In this document: positions 11,090-22,911 of the stretch, in pieces
Layout of the letters: the number at the start of each line of letters is the position of its first letter
Numbering within the stretch: the first letter of the stretch is position 1
Assembly: GCF_902635505.1 (NCBI RefSeq)
Contig: NC_045432.1
Location: forward strand, 8,305,275 to 8,369,274
Origin: Sarcophilus harrisii
Taxonomy: Eukaryota; Chordata; Mammalia; Dasyuromorphia; Dasyuridae
Direction: 5' to 3'
Length of the DNA stretch: 64,000 bases
Translations under genes and position numbers: made by a program
The notes under the pieces: generated by a model
Seen by the model: the letters and a program-made list of their open reading frames with translations, nothing else
Told to the model about the DNA's origin: nothing
The model's database searches: none

Positions 11090-11575
11090 GTAGATGAATT
11101 CTCATATATCTTAAGCATTTTACAATTATTACCAATGAGATTTCCCTTTCTATTATTGCTTCTTGATTTGTTTTATTATTGGTGAAAATGTTTGCTTTGT
11201 ACCCTGCAACTTTGCTGAAGCTCTTAATTTCCTCAATTTAAACCTTTAATGATTCTCTAGAATTTTCAAGCAAAAACATGATATTATTGGCAAATGGAAA
11301 TAATTTTATTTCCTATTTACTTTTCTTTATACACAATTTATTTTTTCTTATTTTATTGTTATTACCAGTATTTCTGGAACTAAATCAAATAGTAGCAGGG
11401 AGAGTAGATATCGTTGCTTTACTCTTCTATGTATTGGGAAAGCTTTTAAAGCTTTCCATTGCATATAATGTTTTCATTTTAGAAAATTTTTAAAAATGAT
11501 ATTTAAATAGTTACTTCTAAGCTTTTAGTTGATAGATTCTTTATCATACTGAAGTACTATTTTTATATCTGTGAA
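11090..11575 (-). mobile_element. L1 LINE, ORF2 reverse transcriptase fragment
   Basis: The minus-strand reading near 11270-11300 corresponds to the L1 FADDM block (here decayed, PFANNIMF), and the plus-strand text TACCCTGCAACTTTGCTGAAG near 11200 recurs in the other L1 copies. There are several stops and no ends. Confidence 0.7.
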
Positions 11576-11847
11576 TTGGTCCAGCCATTGTTGAAGGCAA
11601 TATGGAACTCTGCCTTTAAATTTACTTAATTATGCATACTCTTTAGTGTAGTGATAAAATTCCTAGACCTATACCACAAAATAATTAGAAAAAGAGGTAA
11701 AGAACCTATATTAACAAAGGTATTGATCTTTTTATGATAGCAAAGAACTGGAAAGTATGGGCATGCTCATCAATAGGAAAATGGCTACACAAAGGGACAG
11801 AATGATGATAATGGAATACTATTGTTCTTGGGAAATTATTTTTAAGG
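11576..11847 (+). mobile_element. Old L1 LINE 3' scrap
   Basis: Phrases such as GATAGCAAAGAACTGGAAAG, CATCAATAGGAAAATGGCTA and ATGGAATACTATTGTTCTTG correspond to the L1 ORF2 C-terminus (the IAKNWK...NGW...MEYYCS region). It is more diverged than neighbouring copies. Confidence 0.6.
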
Positions 11848-11858
11848 ATCCTTGGAAG

Positions 11859-14800
11859 AATTGTATGGGAAGGTAAAGTCAAGATATGGAAATAAGGGCT
11901 AGGACTTGCCTGAGATTTCCCTCAAACCCCTTCAGATAATTTTAAATAATGAATGTAAAATTCTATGGCAGTAGAATTTACAAAAAGACCAAGCAGAACA
12001 AATTTCCAGCCTAAATCAACTTAGAAGTTCAACAGAAGTGGTCTGTTCCACTAGGGTGAGAGTGGAACATATTCCAGCATAGGCTATAGCAGTACAGTTT
12101 TGGCCCCAGCAAACCAGGAACAGGCATAGGGAGCCACTGACTCTGCAGTAGCAGCAGCTGCTTCAGGAGCTCTCAGCCTACAGAAGATAAGGGGGTTGAA
12201 CACCTTGAAGATCTCTTTACTAGCACTAAGGCAGGACTCTATTGCTTTGCCCATACTCAAATCTGGGTCACATTTCTAGTTGCATGGCAGTTCCAAGGTG
12301 AGAAGGAACACAAGCCGACCAGAGAGTGTGGCCACAGGGGAGCAGGATCCCTCTTCACAGTTCCAGGGCAGACAAGAGTACTTGTCACTCACAGACCAGA
12401 GAACAGGTCAAGATTGTAATAGACAACTCTCTTTAGATCATACCACCTTGGAAGAACTGAAAACTTTCAGGTCTCTAGAAGTATCTCTGAAAACAGCAGC
12501 AAAAAAACCCCTAAAGGTTGGGACAATGCATCCTCCACCTTGGAAACAGAGCCCTACTATAACAAAATGTAAAAGGTCAATCAATAGGCTGGGGAAATGA
12601 GCCAGCAGAAAAAAAATATGACCATAGAAAGTTACTATACTGACAAGGAAGATCAAAACACACACTCAGAAGAAGATAAAAAGCAAAGCTCCAACATCCA
12701 AAACCTCCAAAAATTATGAATTGGCCTCAGACCATAGAAGAGCTCAAAAAAGGTTTTGAAAATCAAGTAAGAGACACAGAAGAAAAATAGGAAGAGGAAC
12801 GAAAGTGAAAAAATGGAAAAAAATGAGTCAACAGCTTCATAAAGGAGACAAAAAATACTAAAGAAAATAATACCGGAAAAACAGACTAAGCCAAGTGATA
12901 AAGGAGGTACAAAAATGCAATGAAGAGAAGAATGTCTTAAAAAGCAAAATTGGCCAAATGGAAAGAGAGACACAAAAATTTATTGAAGAAAAACAAAACT
13001 ATTTAAAAAGTAGAATTGGCCAAAGGGAAAAGGAATTTTAAAAACTCACTGAAGAAAATAATTCCTTAAAAATTAGAATTGAGGAAATGGAAGCTAATAA
13101 CTTATGAAAAACCAATAATAAAACAAAACCAAAAGAGTGAAAAAATAGAAGACAATGTGGAGTATCTCATTGGAAAACAACTGACCCAGAAAGTAGATTC
13201 ATAGAGATAACTTTAAAATTATTGGACCACCTGAAAGTCAAGATTAAAAAAATAGAACCTAGACATAATTTTTCATTATCAAGGAAAATTGCTCTGATAT
13301 TCTAGAGCCACAGGATAAAATAAAATTTAAAGAATACACTACTGAAACAGATCCCCCCCAAAAATTCCTAGGAATATTATAGGAATAAATTTCAGAACTC
13401 CCAGGTCAAGAAGAAAATATTGCAAGCACCCTGAAAGAAACCATTCAAGTATTGCAGAGTCACACTTAAGATAACACAAGATTCAGCAGCTTTTACATTA
13501 AAGCCTCAGAGGGCTTAGAATATGATATTCTGGAGGGCAAAAGAGTTAAAATTATAACCAAGAATCACCTACACAACAAAACTGAATACAGTCTTTCAGG
13601 GGGAAAGTAAGATGTTCAATGAAATAGAGGACTTTCAAGCATACTGGATGAAAAGACCAGAGCTGAATAGAAAAGTTTACTTTCAAATACAAGACTCAAG
13701 AGAAACATAACAAGGTAAACAGGAAAGGGAAATCATAAGAGTCCTAATAAGGGTAAACTGTTTACATTCTTACTTGGGAAGATGATACTTGTAACTCATA
13801 AGAAATTTCTCATTGTTATAACACTTAGAAGGAATACATATAGACAGAGGGCAGAGGTATGAGTTGAATATAAGGAATACTATATTTTAAAAATAAAATT
13901 AAGGGGTGAGAGAGAAATGTATTAGGAGAAAGGGAAAGGAAGTTGTAGAATAGGGTAAATTATCTCACATAAAAAGACAAGAAAAAACTTTTACAGTAGA
14001 GGGAAAGAGGGGGCAGAGAAGATGGATACTTTCATCAGAAGTGGCTTAAAGAGAAAATGACATACCCACTCAATGGGTATAGAAATCTATCTTACCCTAC
14101 AGAAAAGTAGGAGGACAACTGGGATTAATATAAGAAAGGACACATTGGAGGAGGGGATAGTCAGAAGCAAAACACTTTTTAGGAGGGGCAGGGTGAAAAT
14201 AGAAAGAATAGAATAAATGGAGGTAATAGGATGAAGGTAAAGATAGCAATAATAATTGTGAAAAGAATTAAAACAAATATTTCTACTAAAGGCCTCTTTT
14301 TTAAAAATTTTTTTTTAAATAGCCTTTTATTTACAGGATATATGCATGGGTAACTTTACATTAACAATTGCCAAACCTCTTGTTCCAATTTTTCACCTCT
14401 TACCCCCCCACCCCCTTCCCTAGATGACAGGATGACCAGTAGATGTTAAATACATTAAAATACAAATTAGATACACAATAAGTATACATGACCAAAACGT
14501 TATTTTGCTGTACAAAAAGAATCAGACTCTGAAATATTGTACAATTAGCTAGTGAAGGAAATCAAAAATGCATGTATGCATAAATATAGGGATTGGGAAT
14601 TCAATGTAATGGTTTTTAGTCATCTCCCAGAGTTCTTTTTCTGGGCATAGCTGGTTCAGTTCATTACTGTTTCATTGGAAATGATTTGGTTGATCTCGTT
14701 GCTGAGGATGGCCAGGTCCATCAGAACTGGTCATCATATAGTATTGTTGTTGAAGTATATAATGATCTCCTGGTCCTGCTCATTTCACTCAGCATCAGTT

Positions 14801-15657
14801 CGTGTAAGTCTCTCCAGGCTAAAGGCCTCTTTTCTCAAACACATAAAGACCTGAGTCAAATTTGTAAAAATGAGCTATACCCTAGTTGATAAAAAGATAT
14901 GAACAGTTTTTATATGAAGCTGACTATACCAAAAGGGCATATAAAACCCTGCATTCCCTTTGACCTAGCAAATACCACTATTACAATCGGTATTCCCAAA
15001 AGATAAAAAGCTAAAAGGGAAAGGATCTATATGTTCAAAAATTATTCATAACAGCTCTTTTCCTGGGGTAAAGAATTGGTAATTAAGGGCATGTCCATCA
15101 ATTAGGGAGTGGCTAAGCAAATTGTGGTATGTGATTATGATGAAATACTGTTGTGCTATTAGAAATGATGAACAGGGTGCTCTCAGAAAAGCTTGGGAAG
15201 ACAGGAGCTGATGCAAAATAAAATGTACTGTGTACAAAGTAACAGCAATATTGTAAGATGATAAGCTGTGAATGACTTAGCTATCTTCAGCAACACAAAG
15301 TATTCAGGACAGCTCTAAAGGACTTTCAATGAAAAGTGTTCTCCATAATCAGAGAAAGAACTTATGTTGTCTCATTACATATTGAAGTATACATTTTTTT
15401 GCTTTCTTCTTTTTCTTGAGGTTTTTTTCTGGCGTTTTTTCTTTCACAACATTGCATATTGCAATATTGCAATACTTTGCATGACTATACATGTATAATC
15501 TGTATCAAATTTTTTGCCTTCTTAATAGGGGGTGAACAGGGAGGAATGGGGAAAATTTGGAACTCAAAGTTTTAAAAATGAATGTTAAAATTGTTTTGCA
15601 TGTACCCAAGGGAAAATAACATACTAAATAAAATTAATAAAAATGAAATGAAAAGAT
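11859..15657 (+). mobile_element. L1 LINE with both ends but ORF2 mostly deleted
   Basis: The 5' end is GGTAAAGTCAAGATATGG near 11870, the plus-strand equivalent of the AAGATGGC-type L1 start. The 5' UTR and ORF1 follow, with a coiled-coil region around 12650-13130 and the conserved FKIIG/RLPES segment near 13210. The inter-ORF region runs to about 14285. The text then jumps straight to the ORF2 C-terminus (14834 on) and the 3' UTR, ending in an A-rich tail near 15650. The endonuclease and reverse transcriptase are missing. A younger L1 sits inside at 14301-14818. Flanking direct repeats ATCCTTGGAAG (11848-11858) and ATCCTTGTAAG (15658-15668) look like the target duplication. Confidence 0.85.
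14301..14818 (-). mobile_element. 5'-truncated young L1 inserted in the 11859-15657 L1
   Basis: Antisense L1 3' end: T-rich start, AGCCTTTTATTTACAGG, then 3' UTR, ending in the ORF2 C-terminus. It is flanked by a 15-bp target duplication, CTAAAGGCCTCTTTT, at 14286-14300 and 14819-14833. Removing it makes the surrounding L1 continuous. The same young 3' end recurs at 25790, 34651 and 46673. Confidence 0.95.
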
Positions 15658-15668
15658 ATCCTTGTAAG

Positions 15669-16512
15669 TGTAGCACATCGTTCCTGAAACCAAAGATTTG
15701 ATCCATGGCATGTCACTGATACTATGCACACTGATGCCTGTACTCATGGGCAAAAATCACCCCAACAAACACATTGGAACAAGTACCATGCAATCGGTGC
15801 CTAAATGGCCATTTGGCTTATGACTGACAGAACCAGGGTTGGGAGAAAAGAGACAAGTTGACTCCCTGAAGAGATATATTGTTGATAGGTTTACCCAGAA
15901 AGAGCCATCACCAAAATATTGCTAAGTGGTCCCCAACATAATAAGAACTAACAGAAAAAAGCAACACATGATCCACTGATGGGAGTACTGTTCTCACCCT
16001 TCAGGGTATAAAGTGGTGAGCAATCACCCTCATTCTGTCTATTCATGACCAAATGTCCTAAGAAGGGAATGGAAAGTCAGCCCAATGTGCTGAAATAAGG
16101 ACTATATGTTTGGTTGTGACTAGGGCCTCTAGGAAAAAACTCAGTAAATGAAAGAATAATAACTGGGCAATTAATAGTAGTAAGGTCTGTGATGAGAAGC
16201 TATGGGAAGATGTAATTTATGCAAACATACTGATTAAGGTTGTTTACATCTCATCTCATACTAAACTGAAATCAGATGAAGCAAAGTACAATGAAAGAAA
16301 GAGTGGATCAAATTAAAAACTAAGGGAGAGAAATGTAAAGAAGGGTTGTGAGAGAAATAGAAGCAGAATGAAATGGAATTATGAGAAAATTGAACAGTTG
16401 GGTATTTGGCCCACCACATCTTGGTTAGACTATAACATAAATAAAATTTAAGTAAATGGAAAGTAATGGCATCTACAAAACTATTCTTCTCCATTGGACA
16501 GAATGGGAGACC
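15669..16512. other. Unassigned sequence
   Basis: No family recognised. A minus-strand frame of 95 codons (16261-16548) runs into the LTR and is not credible as a gene. Confidence 0.35.
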
Positions 16513-16518
16513 ATTATT

Positions 16519-16917
16519 TGTAATGGGCTGAGGTTTGAGTTGATGCACTGAGGTCCCAAGTACGTGAGGCTAAATAGTAATTGGGCTATACTCTATTAAT
16601 ATACATGATTGGATAAAGAATGGTCCCTGCCCACTCTCCGTGCAAGTCCTGATGTGTTGTATAGGAAATGACGATTTTGGTGGGTGGAGGCAGAGAGAGA
16701 CAGGAAGAGAAGCTGGGGGAGATTGGGCCTGGTTTCGATACTCCTAGCTGCTGGTCCTGTGGCTGCTGGTCTAGCTAGCTTCTTGACTCAGCTGCACACA
16801 TTGCTATCGCCGATTATTTTCCACCTCCGATCCTTCTTCACTGAGAATAAAGACTGACGATTTTCCCCTAACCTGAATTCCTGACTCCTGCTGATTTAAA
16901 AATATGCGATCTTCACA
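16519..16917 (+). mobile_element. Solo LTR, class II-like endogenous retrovirus (family A)
   Basis: It starts TGTAATGGGCTGAGG and ends GATCTTCACA, with the polyadenylation signal GAGAATAAAGACTG near 16846. It is flanked by a perfect 6-bp target duplication ATTATT (16513-16518 and 16918-16923). The 6-bp length fits class II (ERVK/IAP-like) integration. A related LTR lies in the other orientation at 33600-33961 and a more distant one at 30331-30683. No internal retroviral sequence remains. Confidence 0.93.
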
Positions 16918-16923
16918 ATTATT

Positions 16924-17430
16924 AAAACCACTACCATCACATTCATCACCAAAGGCTGTCCTCTGAAAACAGTCAGATAAATTATACTGGCCTACTCAGT
17001 AATAAAATTAACAAAAATTATTGCTTAAAGGTAATTTGCAGGTGCATAGAATTGAGTTTTGCTTACTTCTGAACATGAGCAGACATAGATTGCACTAGGG
17101 TCTGCTGATTGGTTATAATATTTGGACTATGAGAGTAGAGAGTGAGCAAACCCCACAAAATTAAAAACTGGGATGAAACCCAAGGAATCATGTGGACTTT
17201 TTGCCTGGTTTATAATTCCAAACTGCAGGGCTAATGGAAAGATTTAATTGGAATTCTTAAGACCTAAGATAAAGAAACTCAGGGGAAATACAAGTCATTA
17301 ATTGAAAAGCAATGATTATTGGCAGTAAACCAACTGAATAATAGATATAGAAGCAACTTTCCTGCACCAGTTAATGAGTTTAAAATTATAGCTCCATCCT
17401 CTGTTGATTTGAGGGAAGGCAAAGAAGCCC
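16924..17430. other. Unassigned sequence
   Basis: Between the solo LTR and the SINE I see no gene or named repeat. Confidence 0.35.
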
Positions 17431-17431
17431 A

Positions 17432-17622
17432 GCAGTAGGTAGGTAGTGCAGTGGATAAAGTTTCAGGCCTGAAGGAGTACCTGAGTTCAAATTTGGCCTC
17501 AGATACTTACTAGCTATGTGACCATGTCATTTTACCCTATTGGTCTCTGTTTTTCCACTTTAGTATCTTTCTGAAGAAAACCCCAAGTAGAGGCACAAAG
17601 AATCAGAAAGAACTGAAAAAAT
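17432..17622 (+). mobile_element. Marsupial CORE-SINE (sense, near full length)
   Basis: The tRNA-like head is visible: TAGGTAGTGCAGTGGATAAAG as A box and GAGTTCAAATTTGGCCTCAG as B box. The core CTAGCTATGTGACC follows. The tail reads ACCCCAAGTAGAGG...AGAATCAGAAAGAACTGAAA, similar to the 3' end that marsupial SINEs share with RTE-type LINEs, which would explain their mobilisation. Confidence 0.85.
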
Positions 17623-18315
17623 AAAAATCCCCAATAATAACATTGCAAGTATACATAAATTTTATACAGTGGTTCATGTTATCAGAGTATTTATTACCTG
17701 AGTTCTTCTACCCTCTCCCCATCCAAGTTATGGTCTTACAATTTTTAGCTTAGTTACTCAAATTTAAGTAACTTGCTAACATCTTTTTCAAGTCAAGGCT
17801 TGAAATCAGGTTTTTCTGACTCAGGGTTACTTCTCCCTTCATTTCCCTCTCATTCTTCTAACTCCATCTTCACACTAATGACATCCCCACCAACCAAGAA
17901 GTCATTATCATTGTCAATCACCGACTATCCATAGGTCTTTCAAAAGAGATTGATATCAGTATCAAAGGATTTCGAGTAGCCCTTGCAGAACCCACGAAGT
18001 TCTAGAATATTTCTGCAACAATGTCCTTTTATATTTTGAAAGTTAAGATGAAAAATGAAAATTAAAGAAAGACAAGGTAAGTTCTGCTGCATTATTGTAT
18101 CATCAGAAGAGATTTTCTGGTTTAGAGACTGGCTAGTCAAAGACATGGAAGCTATGGATAAAATTCTGAGTTCAGGAAACAAAAGCACCCGAGCCATCTG
18201 CATTGAACCTAGTTTGAATGGAAGAAAATAAAGTGAACTAAGTCTGAAGAAGTATATATTTTATTCTGAAGATCACAAAGATTATGGAAAGTTCTTGTGC
18301 CAAGTGATAATATAG
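17623..18315. other. Unassigned sequence
   Basis: No gene or repeat family recognised. The minus-strand frame 17940-18203 has no similarity I know. Confidence 0.35.
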
Positions 18316-18545
18316 TCAGACATATGCTTTTGAAAGATTGTTTTGATGGCCAGCATGGAGACTGAAGAGAATAAAAGGTGAGAGCACAAATAGAAGACTG
18401 TTGTGATACTTCAATTGAGATGTCAAGAGAACCTGAACTAAGGTGGTGATGAGGAGCAGAGAGAAGGGGACTGATGAAGGATATGTTGTGGAGAGAGAAT
18501 TGACAAGACTTGGCAATCTAGTGGGGATACAGGATGGGGAAAATG
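18316..18545 (-). mobile_element. L2 LINE fragment
   Basis: The plus-strand text GAACTAAGGTGGTGATGAGG, GATATGTTGTGGAG and ACTTGGCAATCTAGTGGGG is the antisense of the L2 C-terminal region, the same part seen at about 1030-1130 in the first L2. Confidence 0.65.
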
Positions 18546-18850
18546 AAGACATATGCTCCAAAATATTTATAGCAGCACGTTTTGATAGCTAAGAATCGGA
18601 AGTAAAGTAGATTCCCATCTATTGCGACCAGCTAAATAAATTGTGATACATGAACAAAGAGAAGTGACAATGTGCAGGAAGCATAATGGAATATGATTGT
18701 GAAAATTTAGTCATGTATTATGAGGATTTGATAAAATAGCATGATAGTTTCAGGACCAAAGTATCAGAACCAGCATCGAGACAGCTAAGTTGTGGAAGGT
18801 AATTTAGTAAAAGAACCAGAAAGAGAATCCCTAGAGAGATGTAAACTTTT
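18546..18850 (+). mobile_element. Old L1 LINE 3' scrap
   Basis: TTTATAGCAGCACGTTTTGATAGC followed by CCATCTATTGC and AAATAAATTGTGATACATGA reads as a decayed L1 ORF2 C-terminus. Confidence 0.55.
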
Positions 18851-18879
18851 TGACCTTTAAAAAATATAGGGTTTTTTTT

Positions 18880-20275
18880 TTGTTTGTTTTTACCATATGC
18901 TAGGGTATAAAAACCTTACAGTCAAATGCAAAAAGGCAGAAATATTAAATGCATCCTTTTCAGATCACAATGCAATACAAATTACATGTAATAAAGAGCT
19001 ATGGAAAGAGAGACTAAAATTAATTAAAAACTAAATAATTTAATTCTCAGGAATGAGTAGATAAAAAAAATCCTAGAAACAGTCAATAATTTCATCCAAG
19101 AGAGTGATAATAATGAGACAACATATCAAAATTTATGGGATGAAGCCAAAGCTGTTCATAGAAGAAATTTTATATCTCAAATGCTTACATGAATAAAATA
19201 AAGAATAGATCATCAATGAATTGAGCATGCTAGAAAAAGCTAGGAAAAAAAATAAATTAAAAGTCACTAATTAAATACCAAATTAGAAATTCTGAAAACC
19301 AAAGAGAGATTAACAAATTTGAAAGTAAGAGAACAATTGAACTAATAAATATAACTAAGTTGATTTTATGGAGAAAAAAACAATAAAATAGATAAACTTT
19401 TAGTTAATTTGAATTTTTAAAAAGAAGAAAAACAAATTTTCAGCATCAAAAATGAAAACAATGAATTCACCAACAACTAAGGGGAGACTGAAACAATAAT
19501 TCAATTATTTTGCCCAACTGTGTGTCAACAAATCTAACAATCTAAGTGAAATGGATGAGTATTTAATGAAGATATACATTTCTGAGATTAACATAAGAGG
19601 AGATAAAATACTTAAATAGTCCCATTTTAGAAAAAAAAATAATTTAGAAAAAAATTTAACAAACTCCCTAAGAAAAAATCTCTAGGAGCAGATAGATGTA
19701 GAAGCCAGTTTTACCTTTTAAAAAAACAGTTTATTCCAATGCCATATAAACTATTTGAAAAAAAAGGCAAAGTGTCTTGCTAAATTCCTTTTATGACAGA
19801 AATATGGTGTTAAAACTGAAGTAGGAAGAGCCAAAACAGAGAAGGAAAATTATAGAGCAATTCCCCTAATGGATATTGATGCAAAACACTAAATAAAGTA
19901 CTAGCAAAAGATTACAACAATTTATCACTAGGATAATATACACTGTAACCTGACGGGACTCATACTACGAATCCAAAACTGGGTCAGTATAAAGATAAAT
20001 GACCAAATCAATAACAAAACTAACAAAAATCATTTGACTATCTCAATAGATGCAGAAAAAGATTTTGACAAAATCCAACACCCATTCCTATTAAAAAACA
20101 CTAGATAGCATAGAGACAAATGGAATTTTCCTTAAAATGATAAGTAGAATCTAATTAAAACCATCAGCAAGCATTATATGTAATGGGGATAAGCTAGAAG
20201 CATTCCCAATAGGATCAGTTATCACCACCACTATTCAATATTGTACTGGAAATATTAGCTTTAGCTATTGGAGAA
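18880..20275 (+). mobile_element. L1 LINE, ORF2 reverse transcriptase part
   Basis: Sense L1 ORF2. The order endonuclease/RT linker, then RT, is visible, ending with the block AGATGCAGAAAAAGATTTTG (DAEKDFD), followed by the region of L1 ORF2 with CATTATATGTAATGGGGATA. It stops abruptly at the LTR fragment at 20276. Numerous stop codons and frameshifts are present. Confidence 0.8.
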
Positions 20276-20548
20276 GAAGGACTGGAGGCTGGAGCTCAAG
20301 CTCTGGGAGCCAAGGAGAGACATTCCATCTTTGATCAGGCTCCTGGTGGCTCTCCTTCATTTCCCCCACTGAGACCAAGGCCCGTCTGAAGGGCCTCCAG
20401 AAAGCTAGCTGAGCCCCAGGTGAAGCAGACAGATTGTGAAGGAGACAATAAAGAATTTGGATTTTATCCCTTGCTATTCTCGTGGTGATTACTCTGCTGA
20501 AACAAAGGCTGATCCAAAGACCTCCAGAAAGTTAGCCAAAACATTACA
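20276..20548 (+). mobile_element. LTR fragment, endogenous retrovirus (family B)
   Basis: The block CTGGAGGCTGGAGCTCAAG, the CCTCCAGAAAGCTAGCTGAG block and the signal ACAATAAAGAATTTGG match, in the same order, the reverse complement of the LTR at 49450-49969. The 3' end appears to be ACATTACA near 20548. The 5' part (U3) is missing, so no target duplication can be read. Confidence 0.75.
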
Positions 20549-22911
20549 CACATCTATCCACACACATTTACCCATATGTAAATATGCATCTAAAACAATG
20601 TTAATATGGGTGACATATAATATAGATTTCTCTCTTAATTAAATCTTTGAGTTTGACTTTGTCTAAGATCAATACTTATTAGCTATACTTTTTTTCTAAT
20701 TAATTCTACTTCTGATCTCTTCTTTCCTATTCTGCTAACTCTTCTACTTTAATTCTGGTACTTAACTTGTCTTCCTATTACTTAACACCCCATTAACCCA
20801 TGGATCCCTCCCTTGTCTTTTTTTCCCAGCCTTTACTTCTCCCTCCCTATATATTTATAGATTTGGAAGGTTGCTATACCCTTCATGGTATATAGATAGT
20901 GTTGCCTATTTAACCCATTCCCATGTGAGAAAATTTTCAGAACTATGAGCTCTCCTTTCCCCTTTACTGTCTCTTTTTCTGTTCTTCCTCTCACCTCATT
21001 TGTATAACATTATTATTTTTAATTTTTTCCTAAATGGTTTTGCTTTTTACTCTGCCCCAATCTTTTGTGTTATCCAATTATTGGTGTCAATCTTAAACAT
21101 ATACATAAACAAACATAAATATTTCCATGTTTTTCATTGAAATTAATCTTGCATATTGGCTCTTTTAGGTAAAATTTTCTGAGTTCTGGTTTGATTGAAA
21201 GAAAATCCTGAAAATCTGCAAGTTTGTTAAATGTCCATTTTTTTTTCATTCAACATTATAAATAATTTTTCTGAATATGATATTTTTGACCACAGGCCGA
21301 GTTCTTTTGATTGCCACTGGACATATCAATATAGTAACATTCTCTTTTTTTAATAATAGTTTTTTATTTTCAAAATGCAAGCAAAGATAGTTTTCAACAT
21401 TTATCTTGCAAAACCTTGTGTTCCAAATTTTTCTCCCTTCTTTTCCCTCCACTCCCCTTCCCTAGACAGCGAATAATCTAATACATATTGAGCACGTGCT
21501 ATTCTTCTAATATAATAACTCTCTATGGTCAGAATTTTTTTTCTGTTTGCTTATTTTCCTAGACTATTAATTATGCAGTCTTTTATTGTGCCTGCTGATA
21601 AGTCCTGTACAATTCTTATGGTAACTCCAGCATATTTGAATGATTTTTTTTTTATTTCTTGCAAAATTTTATCTTTGAAGGTTTTCAAAATTTGGAAATA
21701 ATATTCCTATGTGTGTTCTGTAAAGGATCTCTTTGAGGTAGTGATTAGTGGATTTTTTCTATTTCTACTTTCCCCGCATGTTATATCACTCTAAGACAAT
21801 TTTATTGAATCATTTCTTGCATTATTTTGTCAAGGTTCTTTTTTTGATCACAGCTTTGAGGTAATCCAAATTTCCCATATTTTCTATTCTTGGTCTGTTC
21901 TCCAGATCTATTGTTTTTCTTATGTTTCACATTCTGTTCTATTTTTTCATTCTTTATATTTTATTTTGTTATTTCTTGGTCTCTTATAGCTTCACTGACT
22001 TGCCCTTGTACAATTCTAATTTTCTAAGAGTTATTTTTGTCTTTAAGCTTCTGTATCTTTTTTCTAGTTAGATAACTTTCATTCATAATCTTGTTGTTCT
22101 TAGATGATTCTCATTTTTACTGTTTTAATTTTTCCTCAATGTTTTTCATTTAATTTAAAAAATTTTTTTTGAGCTCTTCTATAAATTCTCTCTGGGCAGG
22201 GAGCCATTTAACATTGCTCTTTGGGGTTAAAGAAGCCTTTTTACTTTGGTGTCCTCTTCTGAAGATGAACAGTGGTCTTCCCTATTCCCATAGTAAGTTT
22301 CTGTGGCTGTATACTTTCTTCTTTGCCAATTCATTTTTTTAAATAAGAAGTATTAGCGTAAGCACCTCTAATCACGAGGTGAGGGGATTGTGCCTCTAAC
22401 TTCACTTCAGCTTTCCCCTCTTACCTGGAACCCCAAACCAAAAGCTCCCCCCTCCTACAAGTAGTGGCAGTCAGCAGTGTCCCTGCCACACTGCTTCTGT
22501 ACTCCTGGTGTACTGATTTCTTCTAATCCAGGGCAGCGCCTATGCAACACAGCTGGGTCTGGCATTCCTAATCAGCAGAGGTTCCCTCTGCCTTTCTGAC
22601 TCAGATCCCCAGGGAGATGAAAGTTCCTGTGGTTCTTGCTGAGGCTACTCCAAATCTACCTAGTCTCAGGGGGCCCCATTTGGTGTTTCTGTGGGGCTAG
22701 CCTGCAGATGTTAATCCCAGCCTGGGGGTTGTTTCTTCATATCTTCTTGGGTTGCACCAGGAAGATGCCTGTTCTGCCACAAATCTTGATTTTTCATCCA
22801 GTTATGTTTCCCTGAGGTGAAAATTTGCTGTTTGTGGGGGAAATTTGGAGATCTTGAAATGTACTTACCTACTCCACCATCTTTGCAGAATCCTCCCCAC
22901 TTGAATAGTTT
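20549..22911 (-). mobile_element. L1 LINE, 5' half (inter-ORF, ORF1, 5' UTR)
   Basis: Antisense L1. The right end has the L1 5' terminus motif CCACCATCTTTGCAGAATCC near 22880-22905. Leftwards come the 5' UTR (22190-22880), an ORF1 coiled-coil region (about 21980-22190), the rest of ORF1 and the inter-ORF spacer. Its 5' UTR type (GGGAGCCATTTAACATTG) is shared with 46378-47755 and differs from that at 23700-24195, so at least two L1 promoter lineages are present. A short L1 3' UTR piece (about 21347-21508) interrupts it. Confidence 0.8.
21347..21508 (-). mobile_element. Very short L1 3' UTR insertion
   Basis: TTTTTTTAATAATAGTTTTTTA at the left, then ACCTTGTGTTCCAAATTTTT and CTTCCCTAGACAGCGAAT, is the antisense L1 3' UTR of the older subfamily also seen at 5815, 35290 and 51280. 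Similar bases TATAGTAAC and TATAATAAC flank it, a possible target duplication. Confidence 0.6.

Noticed and set aside
15750-15850. Possible retroviral zinc-knuckle scrap (CNRCLNGHLAYD)
   Set aside because: The cysteine/histidine spacing does not complete a CCHC knuckle and the surroundings show no other retroviral feature.
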